64,000 nucleotides of DNA from DAOTXR01 sp034435375 (GTDB taxonomy: Bacteria > Chloroflexota > Anaerolineae > Aggregatilineales > UBA3940): contig DAOTXR010000062.1 in NCBI GenBank assembly GCA_034435375.1, positions 62,001-126,000 of the forward strand, in the 5' to 3' direction. Numbering within the stretch: position 1 is the stretch's first letter; the number at the start of each line of letters is the position of its first letter. The notes under the pieces were generated by a model. That model had not been told where the DNA came from. It searched no databases and was given only the letters and a program-made list of their open reading frames with translations. The position numbers and the translations under genes were made by a program. Positions 40,911 through 50,025 of this stretch are shown here, one piece after another.

Positions 40911-43841
40911 CTAGTGAGCTGCACGCCTGTGCTGATCGATGACGCGCACCTGGCTGTTCTCCAGCAACCGTCTGAGGAACTGACCGGTGTAACTGCTCTC
41001 GACCGCCGCAACCTCTTCCGGCGTCCCCTCAGCGACGATCTGGCCGCCGGCGTCGCCTCCTTCCGGACCAAGGTCGATGATATGATCGGCCACTTTGATG
41101 ATATCAGGGTGATGCTCAATGATCAGCACTGTGTTACCCTGATCCACTAGAGCCTGGAGGACATCGATCAGCTTGGCTACATCGGCTGCATGTAGACCCA
41201 CCGAAGGCTCATCGAGCACATACAGCGTGCGCCCGGTGGCACGCTTGGCCAACTCGCGGCTCAACTTGACGCGCTGTGCCTCCCCACCCGACAAAGTCGT
41301 AGCGGACTGACCAATGCGAATGTATCCCAAGCCAACTGCCTCCAGTGTCTCCAGCTTGGCCGTGATTGCCGGGAAGGCGCTAAAGACCTTCACCCCCTCA
41401 TTCACAGTCAAGTCCAGCACTTCGGCGATGTTCAGACCCTTGAATCGTACCTGGAGCGTCTCCCGATTGTAGCGCTTGCCGTGACACACGTCACACGGAA
41501 TGTACACGTCCGGCAGAAATTGCATCTCAACCTGCAACACACCCTGTCCCTGACAAGCTTCGCAGCGACCACCCTTAACATTGAAGCTGAAGCGTCCCGG
41601 TCTATAGCCACGTACCTTACTCTCCGGCAGTTCGGCAAACAGATCGCGGATCGGGTCGAACAGCTTGGTATAAGTTGCCGGATTGCTGCGCGGTGTGCGC
41701 CCGATAGGTGACTGATCGATGTTAATGATCTTGTCGATATACTCAATGCCCTCAATGCTATCATGGTCTCCAGCACGCTCGCGGCTGCCATGCAGTAGCT
41801 GAGCCAGCCGTTTGTACAGCACCTCGATCAGCAGCGAGCTTTTCCCGCTGCCAGAGACGCCGGTGATGCACACTAACTTGCCCAGAGGGATACGTACTGT
41901 CAGGTTCTTCAGATTGTTCTCCCGCGCCCCACGCACAATCAGCGCTGCACCATTGCCGTTGCGGCGGCGATCAGGGACAGGGATCGACAGACGGCCAGAC
42001 AGAAAAGCCCCGGTCAAGGAGTCAGGATTAGCCATGATCCTGTCCACCGATCCCTCAGCCACAACCTGGCCACCGTGTTCTCCGGCACCTGGACCGAGAT
42101 CAATAACCCAATCAGCATGGCGGATGGTCTCGTCGTCATGCTCGACGACGATCAGCGTATTGCCCAGATCGCGCATCTCCTCGAGTGTCCGAATGAGCCG
42201 CAGATTGTCCCGTTGGTGCAACCCAACGCTGGGTTCATCAAGCACATACAGAACGCCCATCAGCCGTGAGCCGATCTGGGTGGCTAGCCGGATACGTTGC
42301 GCCTCTCCACCAGAGAGCGATCCAGAGGCGCGGTTCAGTGTCAGATAATCCAAACCGACATTGACCATAAACCGAAGCCGATCAGCGATCTCCTTGAGGA
42401 TCTGATGTGCAATCGTGAGCTCGCGCTCGCTTAACAGAGGCATCTGGCCGTTTCCCCCCTGCAGCGCTACGATCCAGCTCAGCATCTGATTAACCGGCAT
42501 TGCACTCACTTGGATGATAGTCTTCCCGGCCACCGTCACAGCGCACGATTCTGGACGGAGACGTTCACCGTGGCAGACTGGGCAAGGTCGCTCGGCCATA
42601 AACCCCTCAATCTGCATACGGATGTAATCCGAGTTGGTCTCCTGGTAACGCCGCTGCAGGTTGCCAACAATACCTTCGTAGCGAGTGACATAGCGACGAA
42701 ATTGGCCCTCTTTGTTGCGGTAGGTCACAGGCACCTGCCGATCTCCAGAGCCATACAAGATGATTCGTCGGTGCTCTTCCGGCAGATCGCGCCACGGAGT
42801 GTCCATGGAGATGCCAAACTCAGCGGAGACCGCTATCACAAGTTGCCGAAAGTAGCCATCCTCCTCCCATGTGCTCCACCCGCTGGCTTCAAAAGGCCCA
42901 TCATTCAGGCTAAGGTCTCCATTGGGTACCAGTCGATCCGGGTCGATCTCCAACTGAATACCCAATCCCTGGCATCGCGGGCAAGCCCCATGAGGACTGT
43001 TGAATGAAAACGAGCGTGGTTCGATCTCAGGTAGGCTGACGTGGCAGTAAGCACAGGCCAAATGCTCCGAGAAGAGCAGGTCCTCACCAGAATCAGCCAT
43101 GCTGATAATAACCACGCCGCCACCCATTTCCAGGGCTGTTTCGATGCTGTCAGTCAGCCGATAGCGCTCAGCGTTGGCGTCATCGCTGTCTGGATCAGCG
43201 AACTGGTGCACAACGAGGCGGTCGATTACCACCTCAATAGTGTGCATCTTGTAACGGTCCAGCTCAATTTCCTCATCCACATCGCGGAGCTCGCCATTCA
43301 CGCGGACACGCACGAAGCCCGCCTTACGGACATCCTCGAATATGCGTTGGTGGTGCCCCTTGCGGTCTTTGATCAGCGGAGCCAACACCTGTATGCGGGT
43401 GCCATCGGGCAGAGATAGGATCGAGTCGACAATCTGCTGGGCGTTCTGGCGAGTCACTTCACGCCCACAGTTGGGGCAATGTGGCACGCCAACCCGCGCA
43501 AATAGCAAACGCAGATAGTCATAGATCTCAGTGACTGTCCCTACTGTCGAGCGCGGATTGCGGCTGACACCCTTCTGATCAATCGAGACTGCCGGGCTGA
43601 GACCCTCGATCTGGTCCACGTCAGGCTTTTCCATGCGCCCCAGAAACTGACGGGCATAAGCTGACAGCGACTCGACATAGCGACGCTGACCCTCAGCAAA
43701 GATCGTGTCGAAGGCCAGTGACGATTTGCCCGAACCCGACAAGCCAGTGATGACCACGAGCCGATCCCGGGGAATCTCTACATCGATGTTTTTTAGGTTG
43801 TGCTCGCGCGCTCCGCGCACAATGATCTTGTCCTGCGCCAT
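40911..43841 (-). CDS. uvrA: Excinuclease ABC subunit A
   Basis: A 976-residue UvrA, the damage-sensing ATPase of nucleotide excision repair. It has two ABC modules, with Walker A GLSGSGKS at 33-40 and a second GVSGSGKS at about 660, two LSGGEAQR signatures, and the zinc sites CPNCGREV and CYCHVSLPE near residues 145-280 and CEACQGQG later. The start at 43841 (MAQDKIIVRG) is preferred over 43859. It heads an operon whose next genes are the AAA-RF2 fusion (42 to 87 bases away) and a PIG-L deacetylase. uvrB and uvrC are not in the window. Confidence 0.96.
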   Translation of the reverse strand: MAQDKIIVRGAREHNLKNIDVEIPRDRLVVITGLSGSGKSSLAFDTIFAEGQRRYVESLSAYARQFLGRMEKPDVDQIEGLSPAVSIDQKGVSRNPRSTVGTVTEIYDYLRLLFARVGVPHCPNCGREVTRQNAQQIVDSILSLPDGTRIQVLAPLIKDRKGHHQRIFEDVRKAGFVRVRVNGELRDVDEEIELDRYKMHTIEVVIDRLVVHQFADPDSDDANAERYRLTDSIETALEMGGGVVIISMADSGEDLLFSEHLACAYCHVSLPEIEPRSFSFNSPHGACPRCQGLGIQLEIDPDRLVPNGDLSLNDGPFEASGWSTWEEDGYFRQLVIAVSAEFGISMDTPWRDLPEEHRRIILYGSGDRQVPVTYRNKEGQFRRYVTRYEGIVGNLQRRYQETNSDYIRMQIEGFMAERPCPVCHGERLRPESCAVTVAGKTIIQVSAMPVNQMLSWIVALQGGNGQMPLLSERELTIAHQILKEIADRLRFMVNVGLDYLTLNRASGSLSGGEAQRIRLATQIGSRLMGVLYVLDEPSVGLHQRDNLRLIRTLEEMRDLGNTLIVVEHDDETIRHADWVIDLGPGAGEHGGQVVAEGSVDRIMANPDSLTGAFLSGRLSIPVPDRRRNGNGAALIVRGARENNLKNLTVRIPLGKLVCITGVSGSGKSSLLIEVLYKRLAQLLHGSRERAGDHDSIEGIEYIDKIINIDQSPIGRTPRSNPATYTKLFDPIRDLFAELPESKVRGYRPGRFSFNVKGGRCEACQGQGVLQVEMQFLPDVYIPCDVCHGKRYNRETLQVRFKGLNIAEVLDLTVNEGVKVFSAFPAITAKLETLEAVGLGYIRIGQSATTLSGGEAQRVKLSRELAKRATGRTLYVLDEPSVGLHAADVAKLIDVLQALVDQGNTVLIIEHHPDIIKVADHIIDLGPEGGDAGGQIVAEGTPEEVAAVESSYTGQFLRRLLENSQVRVIDQHRRAAH

Positions 43842-43943
43842 AGCGATCTGCCACTCCATACTTAGAACCTACGCTGCGAGGTCGCCATATCCATGGCGCT
43901 GCCATGGGGCAGCCTAGTCATACCAGCGAGCAATCGAACACTT

Positions 43944-43972
43944 ATTCTACCGCGCCGCAATGCTGCGAGCAA
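43944..43972 (-). promoter_or_regulatory. Candidate promoter of the uvrA operon
   Basis: Minus strand: TTGCTC (43972-43967), 17 bases, TAGAAT (43949-43944). Start near 43937, about 95 bases before uvrA. I see no clear LexA box (a CGAAC-N4-GTTC-like site) over it. Confidence 0.5.
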
Positions 43973-44125
43973 CAGAGCGCAGAGTCGCTCGTCCCCTTCA
44001 AGGTTGTCGCATCAAACTCGAGGGCTAGAGGCAAAGCAAGCACTGCGACAGACATCTCCACGAGACACGACGGAGGTAGATCATGTTGCAGACCAGCAAT
44101 CCCTGTGGTAAAACAATATACACCT

Positions 44126-44331
44126 GTCATGTGGGGGCAGTTTTTTCGGTTTAGAGCCAACATCTCCTATCAAGGGAGCTGGTGTCCACCAGAAAATGCG
44201 AGGCCTTGAGCCACCGCTGCTTCTAATGGCACCATTCCCACCTGCGAAAGCGGGTCTCTAAGAGGTAAGGCTGCCCCACATGGCAGGTCTTGCCGCTTGT
44301 GCAACTCCAGAAGGCTGTCTGGGGTCTTTTT
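44126..44331 (+). ncRNA. Candidate 6S RNA (or other structured small RNA) with terminator
   Basis: In the 616-base gap between uvrA and the divergent hydrolase gene a nested fold can be drawn on the plus strand. CATGTGGGGGCAG (44128-44140) pairs with 44271-44282 as a closing stem, TTTAGAG (44150-44156) pairs with CTCTAAG (44256-44262), and GGGAGCTGGTGTCC (about 44175-44188) pairs with GGCACCATTCCC (44228-44239). Between the second and third stems is a large internal loop: the left strand (about 44159-44174) is mostly unpaired and the right strand carries a small GAAA-capped hairpin (CCTGC/GCGGG, 44241-44254). This is the 6S layout: closing stem, open-complex-like bubble, terminal stem. A hairpin plus TTTTT (44305-44331) ends it. 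The -10-like TATACA is at 44117-44122. Only structure supports this; no sequence match was run. Confidence 0.45.
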
Positions 44332-44457
44332 GTTCATCGCAAAAGTGTGATTTATACACAAAGTGTTGCGGTGAACAGGTGGAATGTGCTATCCTCGCCA
44401 CGCGCTAGAATGCAGTTCATATCGTCAAGCCTGGCTGCAGGTGCCCATATACAACCT

Positions 44458-45306
44458 ATGCTCCGTGAGCTTGTCTCGAACAACCTCTTCGTATTTACCA
44501 GCGAGCTGTATGCCCAGGTCACCGCTGGAGCGATCTTGACTCCGGCAGGGGCTATTGTGATCGATACATTGCCGTTTCCTGTCGAGACACGTCAGATGAT
44601 CCAGTTCATCGAGGATCGGCATGGTCTACCTGTGTGCTATGTGGTAAACACTCACTATCACGCCGATCACACATTTGGCACCTGTTTGTTTGACAATGCT
44701 CTGGTGGCGAGCCATCGACTCTGCCGCGATCTGCTAGATAGTCGTGGCCGCGAAGGGCTGGAAAACGCACGCCGGAATTCGCGCGACATGTCCTCCCTGC
44801 AGTTACGACTGCCTGACATTGTGTTCGACGAGGGCATTGTAAATCTGCACCTCGGTGGTGTGACGCTTCAGATGTGGCACACCCCAGGCCACAGTCCTGA
44901 TTCCATTGTGTGCATGGTCAAAGAGGAGCGAATCCTGTTCGCTGCTGACACCATGATGCCCATCCCCTTTTTCTCAGATGGCAGCTGGGACGATTATGTG
45001 ACCACGCTTGAGGCATTGGCCAAGGAGCCTTTCGAGACAATTATCCAGGGACACGGTGAGGTCATTCTGCGTGGTGAGGTGCAAGACCGCATTAAAGAAG
45101 ACCTGCATTACCTGCGCAATATCCGCTCTCGTGTCGAGAAGGTCCTCAAGCGCAATCAAGGACCGGAGGCGCTGCAACATATCGACATTGAGGACTGTGG
45201 GAAAAGTCGGATTGCGCTGAATGGGCTAGTGCAGCAGCTCCATCGCAGCAACCTTGAAACGTTATACTGGTCACTCCGGCATGAGCGCGAGGCAGCTGAG
45301 GGTTAG
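44458..45306 (+). CDS. Metallo-beta-lactamase-fold hydrolase
   Basis: A 282-residue MBL-fold protein. The zinc motif THYHADH is near residue 63, followed by HTPGHSPDSIVC and GHGEVILRGEV, giving a complete dinuclear metal site. The N-terminus LVSNNLFVFTSELYAQVTAGAILTPAGAIVIDTLPFP is typical of the lactonase/quinoprotein-relay-like MBL group. The substrate is unknown. The ATG at 44458 is taken from domain length; no good Shine-Dalgarno sequence is present, and an ATG at 44410 is the alternative. The gene follows the candidate small RNA and its terminator, so it needs its own promoter. Confidence 0.82.
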   Translation: MLRELVSNNLFVFTSELYAQVTAGAILTPAGAIVIDTLPFPVETRQMIQFIEDRHGLPVCYVVNTHYHADHTFGTCLFDNALVASHRLCRDLLDSRGREGLENARRNSRDMSSLQLRLPDIVFDEGIVNLHLGGVTLQMWHTPGHSPDSIVCMVKEERILFAADTMMPIPFFSDGSWDDYVTTLEALAKEPFETIIQGHGEVILRGEVQDRIKEDLHYLRNIRSRVEKVLKRNQGPEALQHIDIEDCGKSRIALNGLVQQLHRSNLETLYWSLRHEREAAEG

Positions 45307-45366
45307 TCTCCCCAACGAAAGTGAAGACTGGTGTGCCACTCTGGAGTGGAGACCAGGAGGACGAAC

Positions 45367-46110
45367 CTACACCGGGGGCCAGGGATAACTTCGCTCCGGG
45401 CCAGGCTGTGGGTAAACCCCCGTGGAGACCAGGCTGGCAGTACGGCGGCGCAGCGCCTCGACTTCGCGGGCATCAAGTAGATCGCTCATACGCTGGCACA
45501 GGTCGCCTCCGTCTAGCTGCTCGCACAGCCTGCGCAGATCGTCGAGCAGCAATCGGGGTATTTTCTTTCCTGCGAACTCCCAGATCACGGTGCGCAACTT
45601 TGGCTGGGCATGAAAGCATACTCCGTGGTCGATGGCCCAGATGCGACCCGACTTGTCCAGCAGGCAGTGGCCGCTCTTGCGGTCGGCGTTATTGATCACG
45701 TGATCAAGCAGCGCGATACGTTGGACCTGTGGTCTTTGCTCCGGCCCGAATGTGAAATAATGCGCCTCAGGGTCGTGGGGAATGAAAAGCTGCACGCTGC
45801 CAAACCCCAGTGGACCTTCACGTAGCACTGTCGGCGGCACGATCCGCCAATTCAGCGCCTCGCTGACCAGGAAGGCTGCCCGCTCGCGGAGGCAGAGCGT
45901 TCCCTCCTCAAAATCCCACAACGGACGTTCTCCACGTTGCGGCTTGTATACAGCCCGCACCTGCAGATCGCTGCCAACGATCTCTACCAAGAAAGTGTAG
46001 TTCGATCCCCAGGGTAACAGGCCATAAGCTCCTTTCAACGTCCCATGCTCAAGCAGGTCGAGGGCCTGCTCAAATGTGAGACCTAGAGGGCTGTTTGGAC
46101 TGTCTGACAT
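45367..46110 (-). CDS. SCO1664-family PI3/4-kinase-like protein
   Basis: A 247-residue protein of the family first described from Actinobacteria (SCO1664) and also found in Chloroflexi, with distant similarity to phosphatidylinositol 3-/4-kinases. GAYGLLPWGSNYTFLV at the N-terminus is a glycine-loop-like segment; VYKPQRGERPLWDFE holds the candidate ATP lysine; the catalytic-like HVINNADRKSGH and AIDHGVCF are the equivalents of the kinase HRD and DFG regions. Its substrate and role are unknown. It is the third gene of the conserved set with a DUF3090 protein and a histidine phosphatase, which points to a shared phosphorylation-linked process. Confidence 0.85.
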   Translation of the reverse strand: MSDSPNSPLGLTFEQALDLLEHGTLKGAYGLLPWGSNYTFLVEIVGSDLQVRAVYKPQRGERPLWDFEEGTLCLRERAAFLVSEALNWRIVPPTVLREGPLGFGSVQLFIPHDPEAHYFTFGPEQRPQVQRIALLDHVINNADRKSGHCLLDKSGRIWAIDHGVCFHAQPKLRTVIWEFAGKKIPRLLLDDLRRLCEQLDGGDLCQRMSDLLDAREVEALRRRTASLVSTGVYPQPGPERSYPWPPV

Positions 46111-46143
46111 ACCTTACAAGATGCCCAGGAACGTCTGCGCAGG

Positions 46144-46677
46144 CTAGGCCCACACGACAGGCTTACGATGGCCGTTGCTCTTGGGACAGTAGTGTCCATC
46201 AGGATCGATAGGTTGGCCACAGTTCCCGCAAATCGGACGGCCCGCTGCGACCACCGTGGCTGTATGTTGGGCCAGGGCGCGCATCTGCTGACGGGTGGCA
46301 CCAAATCGAGCGATACGTGGCTCTTCCAATGCATCTTGGGGAAGAAGCTCGCCTGCGAGCAAGATCACTAGGTCGGAATCTTTGTCGTAGCCCAACCCTA
46401 GCTGGCCCACTCGAAACAACGGCAAGATAGGCTCTTCCAGGTCTAGGTCTAGAGAGGTGAGGTCGACCTCAGGTGTGGCGACATTGAACTCTTGCTTGAT
46501 CTGGTCTAGCATGGTGACCACACTCTCGGCAATAGCTGCTGCTTGAGCTTTTTCAATGATCAGAGTAAGTAGCACCTCATCCCGTCGGGCCTGTAAGTGA
46601 AAGGTCCGCTTGCCAGCCGGGCCAATGGTTCCGATAGTAATGAAGTCAACCGGGCTAAGCTCTATCTCGTCAGGCAT
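46144..46677 (-). CDS. DUF3090 family protein
   Basis: A 177-residue protein of the DUF3090 family, known mainly from Actinobacteria and Chloroflexi and always near the SCO1664-type kinase-like gene. An alpha/beta N-terminal region (SPVDFITIGTIGPAGKRTFHLQA) is followed by an acidic strand-rich segment and a C-terminal zinc-ribbon-like knuckle with C150, C153, H162 and C164. The function is not known. It begins one base after the histidine phosphatase gene ends and lies 33 bases before the kinase-like gene, so the three form an operon. Confidence 0.88.
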   Translation of the reverse strand: MPDEIELSPVDFITIGTIGPAGKRTFHLQARRDEVLLTLIIEKAQAAAIAESVVTMLDQIKQEFNVATPEVDLTSLDLDLEEPILPLFRVGQLGLGYDKDSDLVILLAGELLPQDALEEPRIARFGATRQQMRALAQHTATVVAAGRPICGNCGQPIDPDGHYCPKSNGHRKPVVWA

Positions 46678-46678
46678 G

Positions 46679-47305
46679 TCACCTGTTGCCCTTCCTGACC
46701 ACCTCGTAGTGACTTATATCATTGATCCGCACGATGTGTGGTCCCATGCGTCCCAGGGCGATGATGGAAATCGAGGCAGGCGCGATGATGATGCGCTGGA
46801 ACTGATCCAGATGCATCCCGGCATAGTGAGCCACCACTGCCTTGATCACGTCGGCATGCGACACAACGGCCACCAATGTATCCGGATGCTTCTGCGCGAT
46901 CCGTTCCACAGCATCTACGGCACGAACCTGCATCGCGCGCAGGTCTTCACCTCTGGGAAATTGCGCCCCACTAGGATAGCTCTGGACCACCTTCCAAAGC
47001 CGGGTCCGGGCAAGCTTACGCAAGCTCTTCCCTTGCCATTCACCGTAGTCTACCTCATTCATCCCTGGTTCAATCTGAAGCGTCAGAGCAGGATGGTGCT
47101 TGAGTAGAGCCTGAGCGGTCTCGGTAGCCCGTTCCAAGGGGCTTGAGTATACCGCCCGCAAAGAAGCGTCTGCAAGCCGCCTGCCCAGAGCTTCGGCCTG
47201 ACGTTGGCCTTCGGCGTTGAGATGCACGCCGGGCATACGCCCTGCCAGCTTCCCACTGTGCATCCAGTCATTCTCGGCATGGCGAATGAGCAGAAGTTGC
47301 GTCAA
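46679..47305 (-). CDS. Histidine phosphatase of the MSMEG_4193 type
   Basis: A 208-residue histidine phosphatase superfamily member. The phosphohistidine motif LLIRHAEN is at residues 5-12 and the second catalytic His is in VVSHADVIK. Within the superfamily it resembles the group that occurs with DUF3090 and SCO1664-type proteins. The TTG at 47305 is chosen as the start because AGGAGAGG lies just upstream and the protein then starts directly with MTQLLLIRHAEN; the frame to 47374 adds unrelated residues. It opens the operon and may act on a product of the kinase-like partner. Confidence 0.87.
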   Translation of the reverse strand: MTQLLLIRHAENDWMHSGKLAGRMPGVHLNAEGQRQAEALGRRLADASLRAVYSSPLERATETAQALLKHHPALTLQIEPGMNEVDYGEWQGKSLRKLARTRLWKVVQSYPSGAQFPRGEDLRAMQVRAVDAVERIAQKHPDTLVAVVSHADVIKAVVAHYAGMHLDQFQRIIIAPASISIIALGRMGPHIVRINDISHYEVVRKGNR

Positions 47306-47404
47306 CCAGCCTCTCCTGATGATATGGTGGCAGCAAACCACACTGATTGTATGAGACAGAACGATCAAGATCAACTCAACCGGGCTTGCCGATCGACTGA
47401 AAAA

Positions 47405-47437
47405 AATGAAGGCCCATCACGATGATGGGCCTTCATT
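47405..47437 (-). terminator. Intrinsic terminator of fba
   Basis: A 15-bp perfect stem (47405-47419 with 47423-47437, loop CGA) followed on the minus strand by TTTTT. It lies 21 bases after the fba stop. Confidence 0.9.
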
Positions 47438-47457
47438 GTTACGGCATTCGCGCTCGA

Positions 47458-48420
47458 CTACCGCTCACGAACACCCAGCGCTGCACGGACTGCCGGAAGC
47501 TGCCCGGCTGAGCCAAGCTTCTGGTTCTTGTGGGCAATGAAGCGAGCATATTCTTTCACGAAGATCTCTCCGGGCTTACGGAAGTCGAAGCCCTCCGGTT
47601 GATCGCGGAAGTACTCGCGGTGGACGCGCGTCCATACCAGGCGGCCATCGGTGTCGATGTTGACTTTGGTCACACCAAGCTGTGCGGCACGGGCAAACTG
47701 GTTCTCATCGACACCTCTGGCCGAGGGGTCAAGGGCGCCACCGGCAGCGTTGATGCGGGCCACCTCTTCAGGAGGAACGCTAGAGGAGCCATGCATCACC
47801 AAAGGGAAGCCTGGCAGGCGCTGCTGGATAGCCTCAACACGATCGAGATGGATCCCTTGCGACCCCTTGAACTTATACGCACCGTGGCTGGTGCCAATAG
47901 CCACTGCCAGTGAGTCGCAGCCAGTGCGCTCGACGAATATCTTGGCCTGATCTGGATCGGTCAACATGGCATGTTTCTCATCGACAGCAATATCTTCCTC
48001 AACACCGCCCAACTTTCCCAGTTCAGCTTCTACACTAAGGCCCTTAGCGTGAGCACGCTCGACCACACGGCTGGTCACAGCGATGTTCTCCTCGAAATCC
48101 AGGTGCGAGGCATCGATCATAACAGAGCTGTAGAAGCCAGAGTCGATGGCATCGTAGCATGTTGCCTCGTCGCCGTGGTCGATGTGGACGGCGAAAATAG
48201 CCTCCGGAAACTCCTTCTCGGCAGCCCGGATGATGGCCTCGATCATGCTGACTCTGGCATACTTGCGCGAGCCTTTGGAAATCTGCACGATGAACGGTGC
48301 CTGCGATTCTACATTGCCCTGGAACAGGCCAAGAGCCTGCTCCATATTGTTGATGTTGTATGCACCGATGGCAAACTTACCATACGCGACTTTAAATAGT
48401 TCGGCAGTTGTGACGATCAT
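47458..48420 (-). CDS. fba: Class II fructose-bisphosphate aldolase
   Basis: A 320-residue zinc-dependent aldolase that splits fructose 1,6-bisphosphate to two triose phosphates. NINNMEQ (22-28), HIDHGDE with the zinc and catalytic residues near 83, SVMIDASHL near 101, KYARV for substrate and the HGSSSVP segment around 210 are typical of the long class II group. It begins 18 bases after miaB and ends before a strong terminator, so miaB and fba probably form one transcript, although fba may also have an internal promoter. The length is normal. Confidence 0.93.
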   Translation of the reverse strand: MIVTTAELFKVAYGKFAIGAYNINNMEQALGLFQGNVESQAPFIVQISKGSRKYARVSMIEAIIRAAEKEFPEAIFAVHIDHGDEATCYDAIDSGFYSSVMIDASHLDFEENIAVTSRVVERAHAKGLSVEAELGKLGGVEEDIAVDEKHAMLTDPDQAKIFVERTGCDSLAVAIGTSHGAYKFKGSQGIHLDRVEAIQQRLPGFPLVMHGSSSVPPEEVARINAAGGALDPSARGVDENQFARAAQLGVTKVNIDTDGRLVWTRVHREYFRDQPEGFDFRKPGEIFVKEYARFIAHKNQKLGSAGQLPAVRAALGVRER

Positions 48421-48438
48421 GGCATTGTCTCCTATGCT

Positions 48439-49884
48439 TCATAGTTGCTGCGCCTGAGTAGGAGAGACAGTCTCCTGGATAGTTCGCTCCCCATTTTCAG
48501 TGGCAGCCGGTGCTGACTTGAGGCCACGCAGAGGCTGATGACCCGGCAGGCGGCCCTGCATGCTGTAGGGTCCCGTCCACGTGATCTCCACATTTGCCAG
48601 CCTACCGCGCCAGTCTGTGTCATCTTCAAAGAACACCAGTTTGTTCTGCGGGGTGCGCCCGCGCCACTTTCCCCGATGCTCATCCTCCACCAGCACTTGG
48701 ACTGTCTGGCCCAGATACTGGCGGTTGGTCTCGGTGTTGATCTGCTGCTGGAGCGCCTCTAGCATCTGGAGGCGCCGCTTCTTCTCGTCGGTCGGCACAT
48801 CGTCAGTCATCCGCCGCGCTGCGACGGTGTTGGGGCGAGGACTGAACATTGCCAAGTGGGCCTTGTCCAACTTGAGATCGGCAAGCAGATGGTAGGTCTG
48901 CATGAACTGCTCTTCACTCTCTCCAGGAAAGCCCACGATGATATCGGTGTGGATAGCCACGCCTGGAATCCGCGTCCGAATGCGCTCGATCAGGCGACGG
49001 TAGTCGGCCTGAGTGTAACCGCGCTTCATGTGCTCAAGCACCTCGTCGTCACCTGCCTGCACAGGCACCTCAATGTGTGGCATCACCTTAGGAAGCTCGG
49101 CCACAGTATCTAGCAGCCGATCCGTCATCCAGTTAGGGTGAGAGGTCAGAAAGCGGATGCGCTCGATCCCCTCAACCTCGTGGACGATACGCAGCAGATC
49201 AGAGAGGTCCGGCCCATCCGGGATATCTTTGCCATAGCGATCCACGATCTGTCCCAGCAATGTTACTTCTCTGACGCCCTGGGCTGCTAACGAACGCACC
49301 TCAGCAACGATCTCTCCCACACTTCGGCTGCGCTCGGTACCGCGTCGGAACGGAATGACACAAAATGTGCAGGCATGCGAACAACCATATACGACGGGTA
49401 CCAGGGCGCTGACCAGCCCACCGCGTTCGTGGGCAGGGAGAATCAGGATCTCGTCCTGGATCGCGTCACGCTCTGCGCGCTCCATCTCTTGCAGGGCGAC
49501 CACCTCCTGCTCAGCACCCAGGCTCTTGAGGAAGCTGACCATCGGCCCTGGCTCACTGGGTGGCATGAAGACATCCACGAATGGGAAACGGCGGCGTAGG
49601 GGCAGTGGGTCGTGTATCCCGACTAGACATCCCATCACGGCAATGATCTTTTCTGGGTGTTGCTCCTTGAGCACCTTGATCTGCCCCAACCGGCCATATA
49701 CCCGGTTTTCAGCACTCTGGCGAACGACACAGGTATTCAGAACGATGACGTCGGCGTTGTCAGGGTCATCGGTATGGCGTAGGCCGAGCCGCTCCATTTC
49801 ACTGGCAAGGCGTTGCGAGTCGGCCTCGTTCATTTGGCATCCCCAGGTGCGGATGTTATAGGTCTGCAAGCGGGCACGAAACAT
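48439..49884 (-). CDS. miaB: tRNA-2-methylthio-N6-dimethylallyladenosine synthase
   Basis: A 481-residue radical SAM methylthiotransferase acting on i6A-37 of tRNAs. The N-terminal UPF0004 domain has the three auxiliary-cluster Cys in TWGCQMNEADSQ, VLNTCVVR and VMGCLVG; the radical SAM CxxxCxxC is in CSHACTFC; a TRAM domain (LGQTVQVLVEDE) ends it. The start at 49884 (MFRARLQTYNI) is favoured because MiaB proteins start close to the first Cys motif; a GTG at 49929 would add 15 residues. The frame after TRAM runs about 30 residues longer than usual. Confidence 0.92.
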   Translation of the reverse strand: MFRARLQTYNIRTWGCQMNEADSQRLASEMERLGLRHTDDPDNADVIVLNTCVVRQSAENRVYGRLGQIKVLKEQHPEKIIAVMGCLVGIHDPLPLRRRFPFVDVFMPPSEPGPMVSFLKSLGAEQEVVALQEMERAERDAIQDEILILPAHERGGLVSALVPVVYGCSHACTFCVIPFRRGTERSRSVGEIVAEVRSLAAQGVREVTLLGQIVDRYGKDIPDGPDLSDLLRIVHEVEGIERIRFLTSHPNWMTDRLLDTVAELPKVMPHIEVPVQAGDDEVLEHMKRGYTQADYRRLIERIRTRIPGVAIHTDIIVGFPGESEEQFMQTYHLLADLKLDKAHLAMFSPRPNTVAARRMTDDVPTDEKKRRLQMLEALQQQINTETNRQYLGQTVQVLVEDEHRGKWRGRTPQNKLVFFEDDTDWRGRLANVEITWTGPYSMQGRLPGHQPLRGLKSAPAATENGERTIQETVSPTQAQQL

Positions 49885-50025
49885 CGAATCTAGCTTCCCC
49901 TCACTTGGCTTCCATTCCTCCTCCGGCACAACATGATAACCAATCCAGCAAGAAAATCAAAGGGACGAGCCATGGTACTGCTCGCCCCCTATGCAAGTCA
50001 GGCGATGATATGCCTCCATGACAAA

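Noticed and set aside
44160..44262. SAM-I riboswitch suggested by TATCAAG and GGCACCATTCCC
   Set aside because: The conserved GGCAACC core and kink-turn are missing, the neighbouring gene is not a methionine gene, and the nested stems fit a 6S-type layout better.
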